A DNA stretch of 64,000 bases from CAVPNY01 sp963706905 (GTDB taxonomy: Bacteria > Chloroflexota > Anaerolineae > Anaerolineales > UBA4823), in NCBI GenBank assembly GCA_963706905.1, contig CAVPNY010000023.1:62001-126000 (forward strand), in the 5' to 3' direction. How positions within the stretch are numbered: the stretch's first letter is position 1; every line of letters begins with the position of its first letter. A program made the position numbers and the translations under genes. A model generated the notes under the pieces. The model saw nothing but the letters and a program-made list of their open reading frames with translations, made no database searches and had not been told where the DNA came from. This document shows positions 18,937 through 27,614 of this stretch, one piece after another.

Positions 18937-20532
18937 TCACCTGAAACAATAAGATTGACGCCACAAATTTGCGTACGCTTCGACTTCTGCCTGCCAGCGG
19001 ACGTCATCCCAGCCGAGCTCGGGTTGGGCGATCGCCCGAATGCGATCGATCAGATCCAAGCCGCCGTTGGGACATAAGATCCCCAGGCGGATCCGCCGCA
19101 AAAGCAGGTCGTCCAGGTGGACAACGCCTTCCGCCCGGGCAGCGTGGCGTAGCTCGGCCCACAGATAGGGTGTGCCCGGAATGCACTCCAGGTCAGCCCC
19201 ATCCCCTGGTTTAACAATGTACGTCGATTCTACCCCATAACGACCCAGCAGGCGCAAGCGATGAGCTGGCGGGAGATCCACCTCCGCCAGCTGCGCTTCA
19301 ACCTGTGCCGGCAGAGCATCCAACAAGGGCGCCTCCTGCTCAAAGCGTAGCTCCCCAAGTCGCCGGCGGACTGCTTTCAAGGCATCGCGCGCCATCAGTC
19401 GGAAAGTCGTCAGCTTGCCACCGCTAACTGTCAACAGTCCGTCCTCCTCCCAGATCACGTGCTCGCGCAATTCCTTGGACGGATTGGTTTTTCCAGTGTT
19501 AACCACCGGGCGCAACCCGGAATAAGTCGCCGTCACATCCTGGGGGACCAGTTCCTGGCCGGGGAAGACATGCTGCAGCGCGTGGAGCAGGTACTCAAAT
19601 TCATCTCCGCTGATGACTGGATCGGATTTCAAGTCAGATCTGTGATCCACATCAGTCGTGCCAAAAATCGTGACCCCCTCCCATGGCAGGGCAAAAACCG
19701 GTCGCCCATCCTGCGGGTGCAGGAAAGTCACTGCCCGGGTCAGTGGCAGCCTCTCAAAAGGGAGCACCAGGTGGCTGCCACGCAAGGGACGTAAGCGCGG
19801 CGTTTTTCCAACCTTCCCACGCAAATCGTCCGCCCACGCCCCGGTGGCATTGATTACCAACCTGGCGCAGGCTTCCATCCTCCGCTCGACATCTCCCGAA
19901 GCATCGCACAATTCCACCCCACACACCTGGCCGTCCCGGTTGCGCGCCAGATTCTCCACGCGGGTGTAGTTGAGCGCCAGCGCGCCCGCTGCGACCGCCT
20001 CCCCCAGCAGGCGCAAAACCAGCCGGGCGTCATCCGTCTGGGCGTCAAAGTAACGGTAGCCGCCGCGCAGATGCGGCGTGGTCAGCAGAGCGCACAGCTC
20101 GCACATATCCAGCGAATCATAAGCCCGGTGGGTCCACTGCCGCGCCATCAAATCATAGACGCTCAGTCCCATGCCGAAAATGGCGCCTGGCATGTGATCG
20201 CCGCGCAGGTTTACATACAGGAATCCCAGCCGGTTAACCAGACCCCGTCCCTGCTTGAGTAGGTATTCCCGCTCTCTCACTGATTCGAGTGTCAGTTTGA
20301 TGTGCGCGTTCCTAAGATATCGTAAACCGCCGTGGACGAGTTTCGATGAACGGCTGGAAGTGCCTGAAGCAAAGTCATGAGCCTCAACCAGCAAAGCGCG
20401 CAAACCGGCCTGGGTCGCCTGGCGCAAGATTCCCGCCCCGGTGATGCCGCCCCCAATCACAATCACATCCCAATCCTGGTCCAATTCCCCCCAGGCCCGA
20501 TCACGCCAGCCTTTTGTCCAGTCCACGCTCAA
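18937..20532 (-). CDS. glpD: FAD-dependent glycerol-3-phosphate dehydrogenase
   Basis: Oxidises sn-glycerol 3-phosphate to dihydroxyacetone phosphate at the membrane and passes electrons to the quinone pool. The 531 residues start with the FAD Rossmann motif DVIVIGGGITGAGILRQA, then the GlpD-specific GTSSRSSKLVHGGLRYL. GTTDVDH and the TVSGGKLTTFRLMA segment are also typical. The C-terminal DAO_C domain is complete. It is the last gene of an operon with an AGPS-like oxidoreductase and a GntR-type repressor. The loss of hydrophilic linker typical for some paralogues is not seen. Confidence 0.93.
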   Translation of the reverse strand: MSVDWTKGWRDRAWGELDQDWDVIVIGGGITGAGILRQATQAGLRALLVEAHDFASGTSSRSSKLVHGGLRYLRNAHIKLTLESVREREYLLKQGRGLVNRLGFLYVNLRGDHMPGAIFGMGLSVYDLMARQWTHRAYDSLDMCELCALLTTPHLRGGYRYFDAQTDDARLVLRLLGEAVAAGALALNYTRVENLARNRDGQVCGVELCDASGDVERRMEACARLVINATGAWADDLRGKVGKTPRLRPLRGSHLVLPFERLPLTRAVTFLHPQDGRPVFALPWEGVTIFGTTDVDHRSDLKSDPVISGDEFEYLLHALQHVFPGQELVPQDVTATYSGLRPVVNTGKTNPSKELREHVIWEEDGLLTVSGGKLTTFRLMARDALKAVRRRLGELRFEQEAPLLDALPAQVEAQLAEVDLPPAHRLRLLGRYGVESTYIVKPGDGADLECIPGTPYLWAELRHAARAEGVVHLDDLLLRRIRLGILCPNGGLDLIDRIRAIAQPELGWDDVRWQAEVEAYANLWRQSYCFR

Positions 20533-20565
20533 ATTACCGCCTTTCTTCTCAAGAGCTCAGCCCAT

Positions 20566-22164
20566 TCAGAGAGTTTCAGCGCATAGTTTCCCTGGGTTCA
20601 TCATCTCATCCGGATCAAAGACCTGGCATAAGGTTTGCAGAGCTTCCATGCCCAGAGTCCCCTTCTCAGCGGGCAAATAGGGAGCATGGTCGAGGCCCAC
20701 GCCATGCTGATGGCTGATGGTACCGCCATGCTGCTGGATGGTCAGGCTGGCGGCCTGCTTCATGCTGCGCCAGTCATCCAACAACTCTTCGGCGTCTGCC
20801 TTGTTGTGGAACAGGTAAGTGACATAAATACTTGCACCGTCGCGGTAGACGTGCGATAGATGAGCAAAGGCCAGCACTCGCGCATTGCGCACCTGCGCCG
20901 CCTCCCGGATAGCCTGCAAGATAGCCGTTGAAGCCGCCTGCACCTGCGCCCACGGTAGGGCGGTCTCCAGAGTATCCACCGCTGCGCCGCGTTCCCACAG
21001 CGTGTTGCGCAGGTAGGGCGATAGGAAGCGGCTTTTTCGCCAGGTGCGCCCTACCAGTCTTCCTACAGACAAACCGCCATACCTGCGAAAGAGGGAGGTC
21101 GCCGCGCTTTTCGCCCGCCGGACCTGGGTCGCGCTGCCGGTCGCGCCGAAAATGAGCAGACAGCGCTGATCCTGATATCCAACCAGGCGTAATCCCCTAT
21201 CTGCCAGGTCAACCCAGCTTTTACCGGAGAGCTTCAGGGTTGTCTCAGTCTCCAAAGGGTTGCTAAATCGCAACATCGAAACCGGTAAATCTGCCTGGAC
21301 GGCAGATCGCGTTGCCTCTGCCCCTTGCTCCCAGGATGGAAAAAACACACCATAAAATTCATCCACCTCCGGCAGAGGGCGTACGCGCAGCTTGGCCTGA
21401 GTGATCACACCCAACCGCCCTTCCGAGCCAAGCACGATGTGGCGCAGATCAGGCCCGGCTGCAGAAGCCGGAAAGCCAGGTAGCTCTAGCCGCCCACGCG
21501 GGGTTTCCAGGCGCCCGCCGGCAAACAGGTCTTCAATCCGTCCATAGTAGTAAGACTGTTGCCCGCTGGAACGCGTGGCAATCCAGCCGCCCAGGGTGGA
21601 AAACTCAAAAGATTGCGGAAAATGCCCCAGGGTGTAGCCAAGTGTCTTCAGCTGAGCTTCCAGGTGAGGGCCAGGGACGCCTGCTTCAAATGTCGCCAGG
21701 CGGCTGGTTTCATCGAGGTCAAGCAGGCGGTTGAGCCTTTCCAGGGAAAGCGTGAGCACCGGCTTCTGGCCTACGGGAGGGTTGATGTGACCGACAACGC
21801 TCGTCCCGCCGCCGTACGGGATCAGCCGCGCCCCCGCCTGGCGAGCAAAGTCCAGGAAAGCGCGCACCTCTTCATCGGATTCAGGGAAGGCTACACCATC
21901 GGGAAAGACCAGAATGCGACCAGAGCGCAGGGCAACCCAGTCCGGCAAACTCTGCCCGCGCGCATAACGCAGGCGCGTTTCTGGACGGACATCCACACCT
22001 GGGTGGCCAGGGAGACGCGATTGGGGCACAGCAGGGAGAATATTCTCAAGAGTCGCATCCACCCCTGGGTGCAAGGTGCCAAGCTGCTCGCCCAGGTAAT
22101 CCAACACCGGGGGCGGCAATGGGTAGATGGTGGCAATATCGCCCCAGCCATTCCAGCGTTTCAC
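20566..22164 (-). CDS. FAD-binding oxidase related to alkyldihydroxyacetonephosphate synthase
   Basis: VAO-type flavoprotein of 532 residues. The FAD-binding PCMH domain shows IPYGGGTSVVGHI near residue 115 and the C-terminal FAD-oxidase domain ends with SHQHGVGLDHAPYL, the histidine motif characteristic of AGPS. AGPS makes the ether bond of ether lipids from acyl-DHAP. Bacterial homologues next to glpD may instead oxidise a 2-hydroxyacid or glycerol derivative. Its position upstream of glpD, whose product makes DHAP, fits either view. It starts 10 bases after the regulator gene. Confidence 0.85.
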   Translation of the reverse strand: MKRWNGWGDIATIYPLPPPVLDYLGEQLGTLHPGVDATLENILPAVPQSRLPGHPGVDVRPETRLRYARGQSLPDWVALRSGRILVFPDGVAFPESDEEVRAFLDFARQAGARLIPYGGGTSVVGHINPPVGQKPVLTLSLERLNRLLDLDETSRLATFEAGVPGPHLEAQLKTLGYTLGHFPQSFEFSTLGGWIATRSSGQQSYYYGRIEDLFAGGRLETPRGRLELPGFPASAAGPDLRHIVLGSEGRLGVITQAKLRVRPLPEVDEFYGVFFPSWEQGAEATRSAVQADLPVSMLRFSNPLETETTLKLSGKSWVDLADRGLRLVGYQDQRCLLIFGATGSATQVRRAKSAATSLFRRYGGLSVGRLVGRTWRKSRFLSPYLRNTLWERGAAVDTLETALPWAQVQAASTAILQAIREAAQVRNARVLAFAHLSHVYRDGASIYVTYLFHNKADAEELLDDWRSMKQAASLTIQQHGGTISHQHGVGLDHAPYLPAEKGTLGMEALQTLCQVFDPDEMMNPGKLCAETL

Positions 22165-22174
22165 CCGAATCCTC

Positions 22175-22867
22175 CTATATTTGCAATCGGCGCCACAACA
22201 GGCGGCTTTCAGACATTGTCTGGCGGGTCAGGGCCTCAGCGTCCGCCGCGGACTGCTGCCTGGCGCAATCGAGCAATGCTGCATAGTATGTGCGGGAATG
22301 CCGGCGGCATTCATCAAAAGTAAAATAGTGCTCGCCCAGTGTGATGTACAGGCTGTGGAAGCTGTTGAGCAGCAAGCGGTAAATAGGATTGACCGCCAGT
22401 TGTGTCATACTGCGATGTAATCCCCAATCGAAGTTCGCGAACTCTGCCGGAGACTCATTTAGCTCTCCGGACTGCTGCAAGAAAGCCGCAACATCCCCCG
22501 GAGACTGCTCTACCGCCTGACGGGTGTACTCCGGAGCCAGTAACAGGCGCACTTCCAGGAGTTGATCGATAAAATTCGACGGCTGGTTTGCAGGTGACTG
22601 CGCCAGCCTGGCCAGGATGCCCAGGTTGCCTTCACGCCAGTAATCGCGCACCCGGGTAGGCTTGCCTTGTTGGATATCCAGCCAGCCATCGCGCGCCAGG
22701 CGTTGCAGCGCTTCGCGCAGGGTTGGGCGAGTGACGCCAATTTGCGCGGCTAACTCGCGCTCAGCCGGCAGGCTGCTGTACACAGGGAAAATCCCATCGA
22801 GAATTGCCTGGAGCAGGCGGGATTCTGCTAATTCAGCGGGTTTGGGGATGGGCTGCCAGTCGTTCAT
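22175..22867 (-). CDS. FadR-type GntR-family repressor
   Basis: A 230-residue regulator. Winged helix at residues 20-75 with LPAERELAAQIGVTRPTLRE, the hallmark of GntR proteins, followed by an all-helical effector domain of the FadR/FCD class. The gene is first in the operon with the AGPS-like and glpD genes. A TGGTNNNACCA operator lies 20 bases upstream of its start, so autorepression and control of the whole operon are likely. The effector may be an acyl or glycerophosphate compound (inference). Confidence 0.9.
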   Translation of the reverse strand: MNDWQPIPKPAELAESRLLQAILDGIFPVYSSLPAERELAAQIGVTRPTLREALQRLARDGWLDIQQGKPTRVRDYWREGNLGILARLAQSPANQPSNFIDQLLEVRLLLAPEYTRQAVEQSPGDVAAFLQQSGELNESPAEFANFDWGLHRSMTQLAVNPIYRLLLNSFHSLYITLGEHYFTFDECRRHSRTYYAALLDCARQQSAADAEALTRQTMSESRLLWRRLQI

Positions 22868-22886
22868 GCCACGCCTTTCTGGTAAG

Positions 22887-22897
22887 TGGTCATACCA
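22887..22897 (-). promoter_or_regulatory. Predicted GntR/FadR operator
   Basis: Perfect inverted repeat TGGT-CAT-ACCA within AACTGGTATGACCAC (minus strand), 20 bases upstream of the regulator's start codon. TGGTNNNACCA is the core of FadR-subfamily operators. Confidence 0.65.
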
Positions 22898-22913
22898 GTT
22901 AAATTGTACAACT

Positions 22914-22937
22914 TTTAATCAGAAGAGTCTGATTAAA
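22914..22937. promoter_or_regulatory. Perfect 10-bp inverted repeat upstream of the GntR operon
   Basis: TTTAATCAGA, spacer AGAG, TCTGATTAAA. It lies between the M23 peptidase gene and the GntR gene. It could be a second operator or a hairpin; on the minus strand the U-run is on the wrong side for a standard terminator. Confidence 0.4.
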
Positions 22938-22984
22938 AAAACCCCTACCCCGTCATGTAGCTGGGAATTTCCTGGTAATTTGTA

Positions 22985-24112
22985 TTACGGAGAAAAATCA
23001 GCGCCAGGAGCAGTAAGCGCTTCCTGAGTAAATCCACTCCGCCCTCGAAAGGTGAAATAACTTACCATCCCGGGCTGGATGATGATCTCCTGAGAATAAA
23101 TTTTTGCCAGATGGTTGATCTCGATTATATAATTCCCGGCTGGTAAATCGCTGATGACCAGGTTTTCTTGGTAATAAGGGTCGGCATGAATATTCCCATC
23201 ATTATATGTCTTGGCGTGCCAGGTCTGGCCATTTGTTTTCGATTTCACCATGACCAGCTGCCCATACAGCCTGGCGCCGTTGCTATTCATAACCTTGCCC
23301 GCTAATACGCCCCAGCCCTGGGGCGGAACCAGCCACAATTCAGGGTTGCGTGTGGTTAACGAACCCTTCTCATCCAGACGCACCTCAAAATGGAGATGCG
23401 GACCAGTGGTTTTCCCTGTTTCACCAGACAAACCAAGCACCGTGCCCGTCTCCACATACTGCCCCTTGACCACATCCACTCTTTCTAGGTGACCGTACAC
23501 CGTGTAAAGGGTAGTTCCCTGAAAACCAAAATCGTGTCGAATCAGGACCGAGATGCCGTAAGGATCGGTCTCGTCATAAGAACCGGACAGGAAACCATAG
23601 CCAGCCCAAACAACTTTGCCTGACCCACTCGCCAGGACCGGCGTCCCGTGCGGCACACTGATATCCACCCCGGTATGGACGATATCCTCAAAGAAAACCC
23701 CACCGTACCGGTAATCGGGTTGGGGCCAATTGACCTCATCAGCCAGGATCGGACGGGAAAGATAGAAATGATCATATGGAGTGAGTGCCCAGGGGATCGG
23801 ATACTGTGCCGGGCGCCAGGCCGAGATAGGCACAGCCACAGAAGTAGGAAAGGCGAAGCGTAGCGGGTCTTGTGGCTGGTTCGAGAAGGAAATCTCCCCA
23901 GGATCCTGAGTTGTAGCTGCCTGTGGCGTGGGCGTGGCGGTTGAAGCCTGGCTCAATCCCTGGACGGCCCTCTCTGGTGAAGGAGTGGAGCTCCACTGCA
24001 AGGCGGTGGCTGTCCGCAAGGAGGAAGTAAGCTGGCAGGCAGGCATTGCTCCAAGAAGAAGCAGCAAAAAACCACAAAGCATGATCCAGCGGAATGATAC
24101 AAACCTGGCCAT
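22985..24112 (-). CDS. M23-family (LytM-type) peptidase lipoprotein
   Basis: A 375-residue exported protein with a lipobox near MPAC (residues 23-26) and a Ser/Thr/Pro linker to about residue 75. The LytM domain (about 145-265) has the zinc motif HTGVDISVPHGTPV and the second site GPHLHFEV. It ends in a domain resembling a carboxypeptidase-regulatory or Cna-type beta-sandwich (GQLVMVKSKTNGQTW..., LPAGNYIIEI). M23 enzymes cut peptidoglycan cross-links; members lacking a full cell wall role may cut other Gly-rich peptides. Monocistronic. Confidence 0.9.
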   Translation of the reverse strand: MARFVSFRWIMLCGFLLLLLGAMPACQLTSSLRTATALQWSSTPSPERAVQGLSQASTATPTPQAATTQDPGEISFSNQPQDPLRFAFPTSVAVPISAWRPAQYPIPWALTPYDHFYLSRPILADEVNWPQPDYRYGGVFFEDIVHTGVDISVPHGTPVLASGSGKVVWAGYGFLSGSYDETDPYGISVLIRHDFGFQGTTLYTVYGHLERVDVVKGQYVETGTVLGLSGETGKTTGPHLHFEVRLDEKGSLTTRNPELWLVPPQGWGVLAGKVMNSNGARLYGQLVMVKSKTNGQTWHAKTYNDGNIHADPYYQENLVISDLPAGNYIIEINHLAKIYSQEIIIQPGMVSYFTFRGRSGFTQEALTAPGADFSP

Positions 24113-24194
24113 TACCGTGAGTCTATCACCCAGGGGCAGATGGCTGGCTTACACTTCTGCAATTCTGATCACATTGCTGGGAAGTCAGATGCTT

Positions 24195-25157
24195 TCAAGG
24201 GGTACGAGCACAGCGAAAGCCCAGGTAAATATAGGAGTGAGTCGCCGGCGCCTGGTTGCGCCAGATGGTGGTCTGCAAACGGGCATCATACAGGTACCCG
24301 CCGCCGCGGGTGGATTTGTACACACCGGGTTCAGGGCCGGTGGGATGCTCTGCTGGAGAGTAGCTATAATAATCCTGGGCATACCAGTCCGAGACCCATT
24401 CCCAGACATTCCCAGCCATGTCATAAGCCCCATAAGGACTGACCCCGCTGGGGTAAGAGCCAACCGGGGAGAGAGCCCAATCGCAGTCGCTGTATTGGGC
24501 ACGGTCGCAGGTGATCGGGTCGTTGCCCCATGGGAAGAGGCGCTCATCAGTGCCGCGGGCGGCTTTTTCCCACTCCGCTTCGGTAGGCAGGCGCGCTCCT
24601 CGCCACTCGCAAAATTTCTCAGCTTCATACCAATTCACAAAGTCGACTGGATTTTGTGCCAGCTCTGGACGGCGGATGCGGAAACTGCCGCCCGTGGTGC
24701 AGACCCCGGCCTCGGCGCAGGCTTGATAATCGCCGTTGGTCACCTCAAATTGGTCAATATAAAAAGAATCCAGATAGACTGTATGAGCCGGCTTGGCAGC
24801 CTCCTGATTGCTATCGCTGCCCATCACAAACTCACCAGCCGGAACCAGCACCATGGAAGCCCCAAACTCATCCTCGATCACCGGCGGAAGGGTTGTGGCA
24901 GTTGGTGTGAAAGTAGGCGCCGTTGTCGGAGTGGTCGATGGCATTGGAGAGGCTGTTGGGATTTCTGTTGGCAGATTGGTTGGGGTCGGCACAATCTGAG
25001 TTGGAGATGGCGCGACGGGAGCTATCGTTTCAGCAGGTTGCGGAGCGTTCGTTTCCGAAGCGCCGCACCCTGAAAGAGCAAAGACAAGCACAGCCACTCC
25101 TATCCACAAGCTATGGCGCAGGAGCTTTTTCCGAAAATTCGAGTGAATGCTGTGCAT
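24195..25157 (-). CDS. Formylglycine-enzyme-like (SUMF1 domain) lipoprotein, paralogue 1
   Basis: A 320-residue lipoprotein with lipobox LSGC at residues 29-32 and a Thr/Pro-rich linker (about 38-95). Then a SUMF1/FGE-sulfatase domain: MVLVPAGEFVMGSD, PAHTVYLDSFYIDQFEVTNGDY, WRGARLPTEAEWEKAARG, GNVWEWVSDWY and GFRCAR. The fold serves formylglycine formation, sulfoxide synthesis (EgtB) or simple binding. No sulfatase lies in the window, so the role is unassigned; a surface-attached binding or modifying protein is likely. Its neighbour at 25194-26189 has the same layout. Confidence 0.88.
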   Translation of the reverse strand: MHSIHSNFRKKLLRHSLWIGVAVLVFALSGCGASETNAPQPAETIAPVAPSPTQIVPTPTNLPTEIPTASPMPSTTPTTAPTFTPTATTLPPVIEDEFGASMVLVPAGEFVMGSDSNQEAAKPAHTVYLDSFYIDQFEVTNGDYQACAEAGVCTTGGSFRIRRPELAQNPVDFVNWYEAEKFCEWRGARLPTEAEWEKAARGTDERLFPWGNDPITCDRAQYSDCDWALSPVGSYPSGVSPYGAYDMAGNVWEWVSDWYAQDYYSYSPAEHPTGPEPGVYKSTRGGGYLYDARLQTTIWRNQAPATHSYIYLGFRCARTP

Positions 25158-25193
25158 AAATTAATCTCTCCTCAATGAGGGAATAATTCAATT

Positions 25194-26189
25194 TCAGGGA
25201 ATATCACTGGCACAGCGGAAACCCGTGGTTGTATAAGTCAGCACCGGCAGTTTAGGAAAGCGGTAGGTAGTGCGGGTATTCCCGGAATTGTTGATCCACG
25301 AGCCGCCGCGAAATACCTTGAAATTTCCGGTCTCCGGACCGGTCGGATTCTCTGCAGGGCTGTTGGCATAGTATTCAATGTCATACCAATCAGCCACCCA
25401 TTCCATCATATTCCCGGCCATATTGTAGGCGCCGTACGGGCTGACTGAATCCGGGAAGCTATCCACTGGAACGGATGCGTGAACACAACCTGCGTAATTT
25501 GCGTTCTCACAGCTGATCTCCTCGCCCCATGGGAAAGTGCGTTCATCCGTTCCGCGGGCAGCTTTTTCCCATTCCGCTTCAGTGGGCAGGCGCGCCCCGC
25601 GCCACTCACAGAAGGCGCGTGCCCCGTACCATGTGACCTCGTTCATCGGGTATTTTTCGTACCCGGGAACGACCTGCCACACCCCATCCACCTGATGAAC
25701 GCGTAAATCCACGTCCTTGGCTTCAATCCAGTTAGCCAGACCCTCCATCTGGTTTCCCTTGGCGTTGAGGAACTCGGCAAAGGCGGTGTTGGTTGCCTCA
25801 AACTGGTCGATATAGTAAGAGTTAAGTGTGACGGTGTGCGCCGGGCGCTCATTGCCGGCCCGATCTTCAGTGCCCATGACGAATGGCCCGGCAGGCACCA
25901 GCACCATCGGAATCCCAAACGCATCAATCAGCTGCGGCGGCAGCGGAGTGATAGTCGGTGTGGGTGCCAGCGTTGCCGTGGGCGTGATAGTCGCAGTATC
26001 CGTGGGAATCAGAGGCGTGGCTGTTGGGATCTGCGTGGGCGAAAGTAAGGCGCTCGGTGACGCTACCAATGCCGGGGTTTCAGGTTGTAGTTCTGGGGTG
26101 ACACGGTTCGGCGGAGAGCAACCCGCCACTAGTAATCCAAGCACGACCAGCCACGTAATGAAAGTCAATGAGGGGAGCCTGGTACTCAT
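25194..26189 (-). CDS. Formylglycine-enzyme-like (SUMF1 domain) lipoprotein, paralogue 2
   Basis: A 331-residue paralogue of the next gene, sharing the lipoprotein signal (VAGC at residues 21-24), Thr/Pro linker and SUMF1 domain (MVLVPAGPFVMGTEDRAGNE, WCEWRGARLPTEAEWEKAA-type core, GNMMEWVADWYD, TGFRCASD). An extra loop (NQMEGLANWIEAKDV) distinguishes it. The two genes lie head to tail with a 36-base gap, consistent with tandem duplication and one transcript. The upstream region faces the divergent NAGPA-type gene. Confidence 0.88.
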   Translation of the reverse strand: MSTRLPSLTFITWLVVLGLLVAGCSPPNRVTPELQPETPALVASPSALLSPTQIPTATPLIPTDTATITPTATLAPTPTITPLPPQLIDAFGIPMVLVPAGPFVMGTEDRAGNERPAHTVTLNSYYIDQFEATNTAFAEFLNAKGNQMEGLANWIEAKDVDLRVHQVDGVWQVVPGYEKYPMNEVTWYGARAFCEWRGARLPTEAEWEKAARGTDERTFPWGEEISCENANYAGCVHASVPVDSFPDSVSPYGAYNMAGNMMEWVADWYDIEYYANSPAENPTGPETGNFKVFRGGSWINNSGNTRTTYRFPKLPVLTYTTTGFRCASDIP

Positions 26190-26304
26190 AAGGCCGTATT
26201 ATAATCCAGAGGCTATTACCGCTGCGTTATAATCTGCTACGTTTAACCCAAAGCTCGAGAGAGCCAGTTGGATAACATCTCGATATCAATCGCTGGATCA
26301 TTAT

Positions 26305-27579
26305 ATGGAGCAAACTTCGAAACAAAACAAGCGCTGGATCTGGATTGGAATTTTATTGGTCATTGGCATCGCCGGTTTCCTGGTTATAAGCAACTGGGCT
26401 GCCATCGGCACCTCACTGGCGAATCCGATGCGCAAGCTGCTTGGCGTGGAACGTGTCGCCCAAATGGAAAGCGCGCTCTTTAACGCTCAGGATAGCCTCA
26501 AACAATGGCAATATCGTCTGGGAATCGGAGAGCCCGAGTCGCCCTGGGAAGTCGTCAATAATCCGGGGAGCTCTGCCCACTCCGGTCCAGTCGGTCTCAC
26601 CGCTACTCCCCAAACACCTACACTGCCACCACCTACTCTCATCCCCTCTGCCTCTCAGCCACCGTCGAGCAACCAGCTAGAAGACACTCCAGCCAGCCCT
26701 ATCCCCACCGCCACAATGGCTCCATCCCCAACTCCAGCCTCCTGGTCTTTGCCAAATCTGGAGCCCTTCGCTGGCTCGCCTGGAGAAGGCATCTGGCAGC
26801 CATATATCAACACCCCCGATGGGGAAGTGGTCGCCTTGCGCACGTTCTTGCAGCCTGATCCGGAACGCCCTTATGCTCTGGTTGCGGTGGTCGCCTTCGA
26901 TTTAACCAAAACCCGCCTGCATTATGTCCTGGGATTGAAAGAACCGGCCAAGCCCGGCGGACCTCATGGCTGGGGAGTGATCCCGAATGAGGACAAACAA
27001 CCCGGAAATTTACTTGCCGCCTTCAACGGTGGTTTCATCGCTGAACACGGGTATTACGGCGCCATGGCAGATGGCGTCACATCATTGGCTGGTAAGGCCG
27101 GGCTTGCCACCCTGGGGATATACAAAGACGGTACTGTGCGCATCGGTGAATGGGGAAAAGACCTTTCTCTGGGAGAAGACTTTGCTGCCTGGCGTCAAAA
27201 CGCATTGTTGATCATCGATGACGGTCAGATCAATCCAAAAGTTCACACCGGCACATACGTTGAATGGGGCGCCAATCTCGACGGCGCGATTGTCACCTTG
27301 CGTTCCGCGTTAGGGATTAGTGAGGACAACCAGGTGCTATACTATTTCGCCGGACCAAGTCTGAGCATGCCCGTCCTGGCAGATGCGATGGCCAGAGCTG
27401 GAGTCCATAATGGTTTATTAATGGACATCAATCCCACCCACGCCCATTTCACTGCCATGCGGGATATCGACGGTGAACTGGTGGCCGAATCGCTCTACGA
27501 GCAGGTTATGGACTTATGGATCGACCGCTACCTGGGTGTTTGGGACCAGGATTTCTTCTACGTTACCGCAAACGAATAA
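26305..27579 (+). CDS. Phosphodiester glycosidase (NAGPA) family protein, membrane anchored
   Basis: A 424-residue protein with an N-terminal membrane helix (WIGILLVIGIAGFLVISNWAA), a Pro/Ser/Thr-rich spacer to about residue 150, and a C-terminal NAGPA/DUF2233 domain. Family markers are LLAAFNGGFI, YGAMADGVTS, NALLIIDDGQIN, YYFAGPSLS and LLMDINPTHAHF. Members remove sugar from phosphodiester-linked glycoconjugates or act on exopolysaccharides. The outside orientation suggests a role in the cell envelope. The gene for a PQQ-type dehydrogenase follows 35 bases later, probably co-transcribed. Confidence 0.85.
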   Translation: MEQTSKQNKRWIWIGILLVIGIAGFLVISNWAAIGTSLANPMRKLLGVERVAQMESALFNAQDSLKQWQYRLGIGEPESPWEVVNNPGSSAHSGPVGLTATPQTPTLPPPTLIPSASQPPSSNQLEDTPASPIPTATMAPSPTPASWSLPNLEPFAGSPGEGIWQPYINTPDGEVVALRTFLQPDPERPYALVAVVAFDLTKTRLHYVLGLKEPAKPGGPHGWGVIPNEDKQPGNLLAAFNGGFIAEHGYYGAMADGVTSLAGKAGLATLGIYKDGTVRIGEWGKDLSLGEDFAAWRQNALLIIDDGQINPKVHTGTYVEWGANLDGAIVTLRSALGISEDNQVLYYFAGPSLSMPVLADAMARAGVHNGLLMDINPTHAHFTAMRDIDGELVAESLYEQVMDLWIDRYLGVWDQDFFYVTANE

Positions 27580-27614
27580 CTTCATTATCACCTGATCACA
27601 GAATGGGTTCTTAG

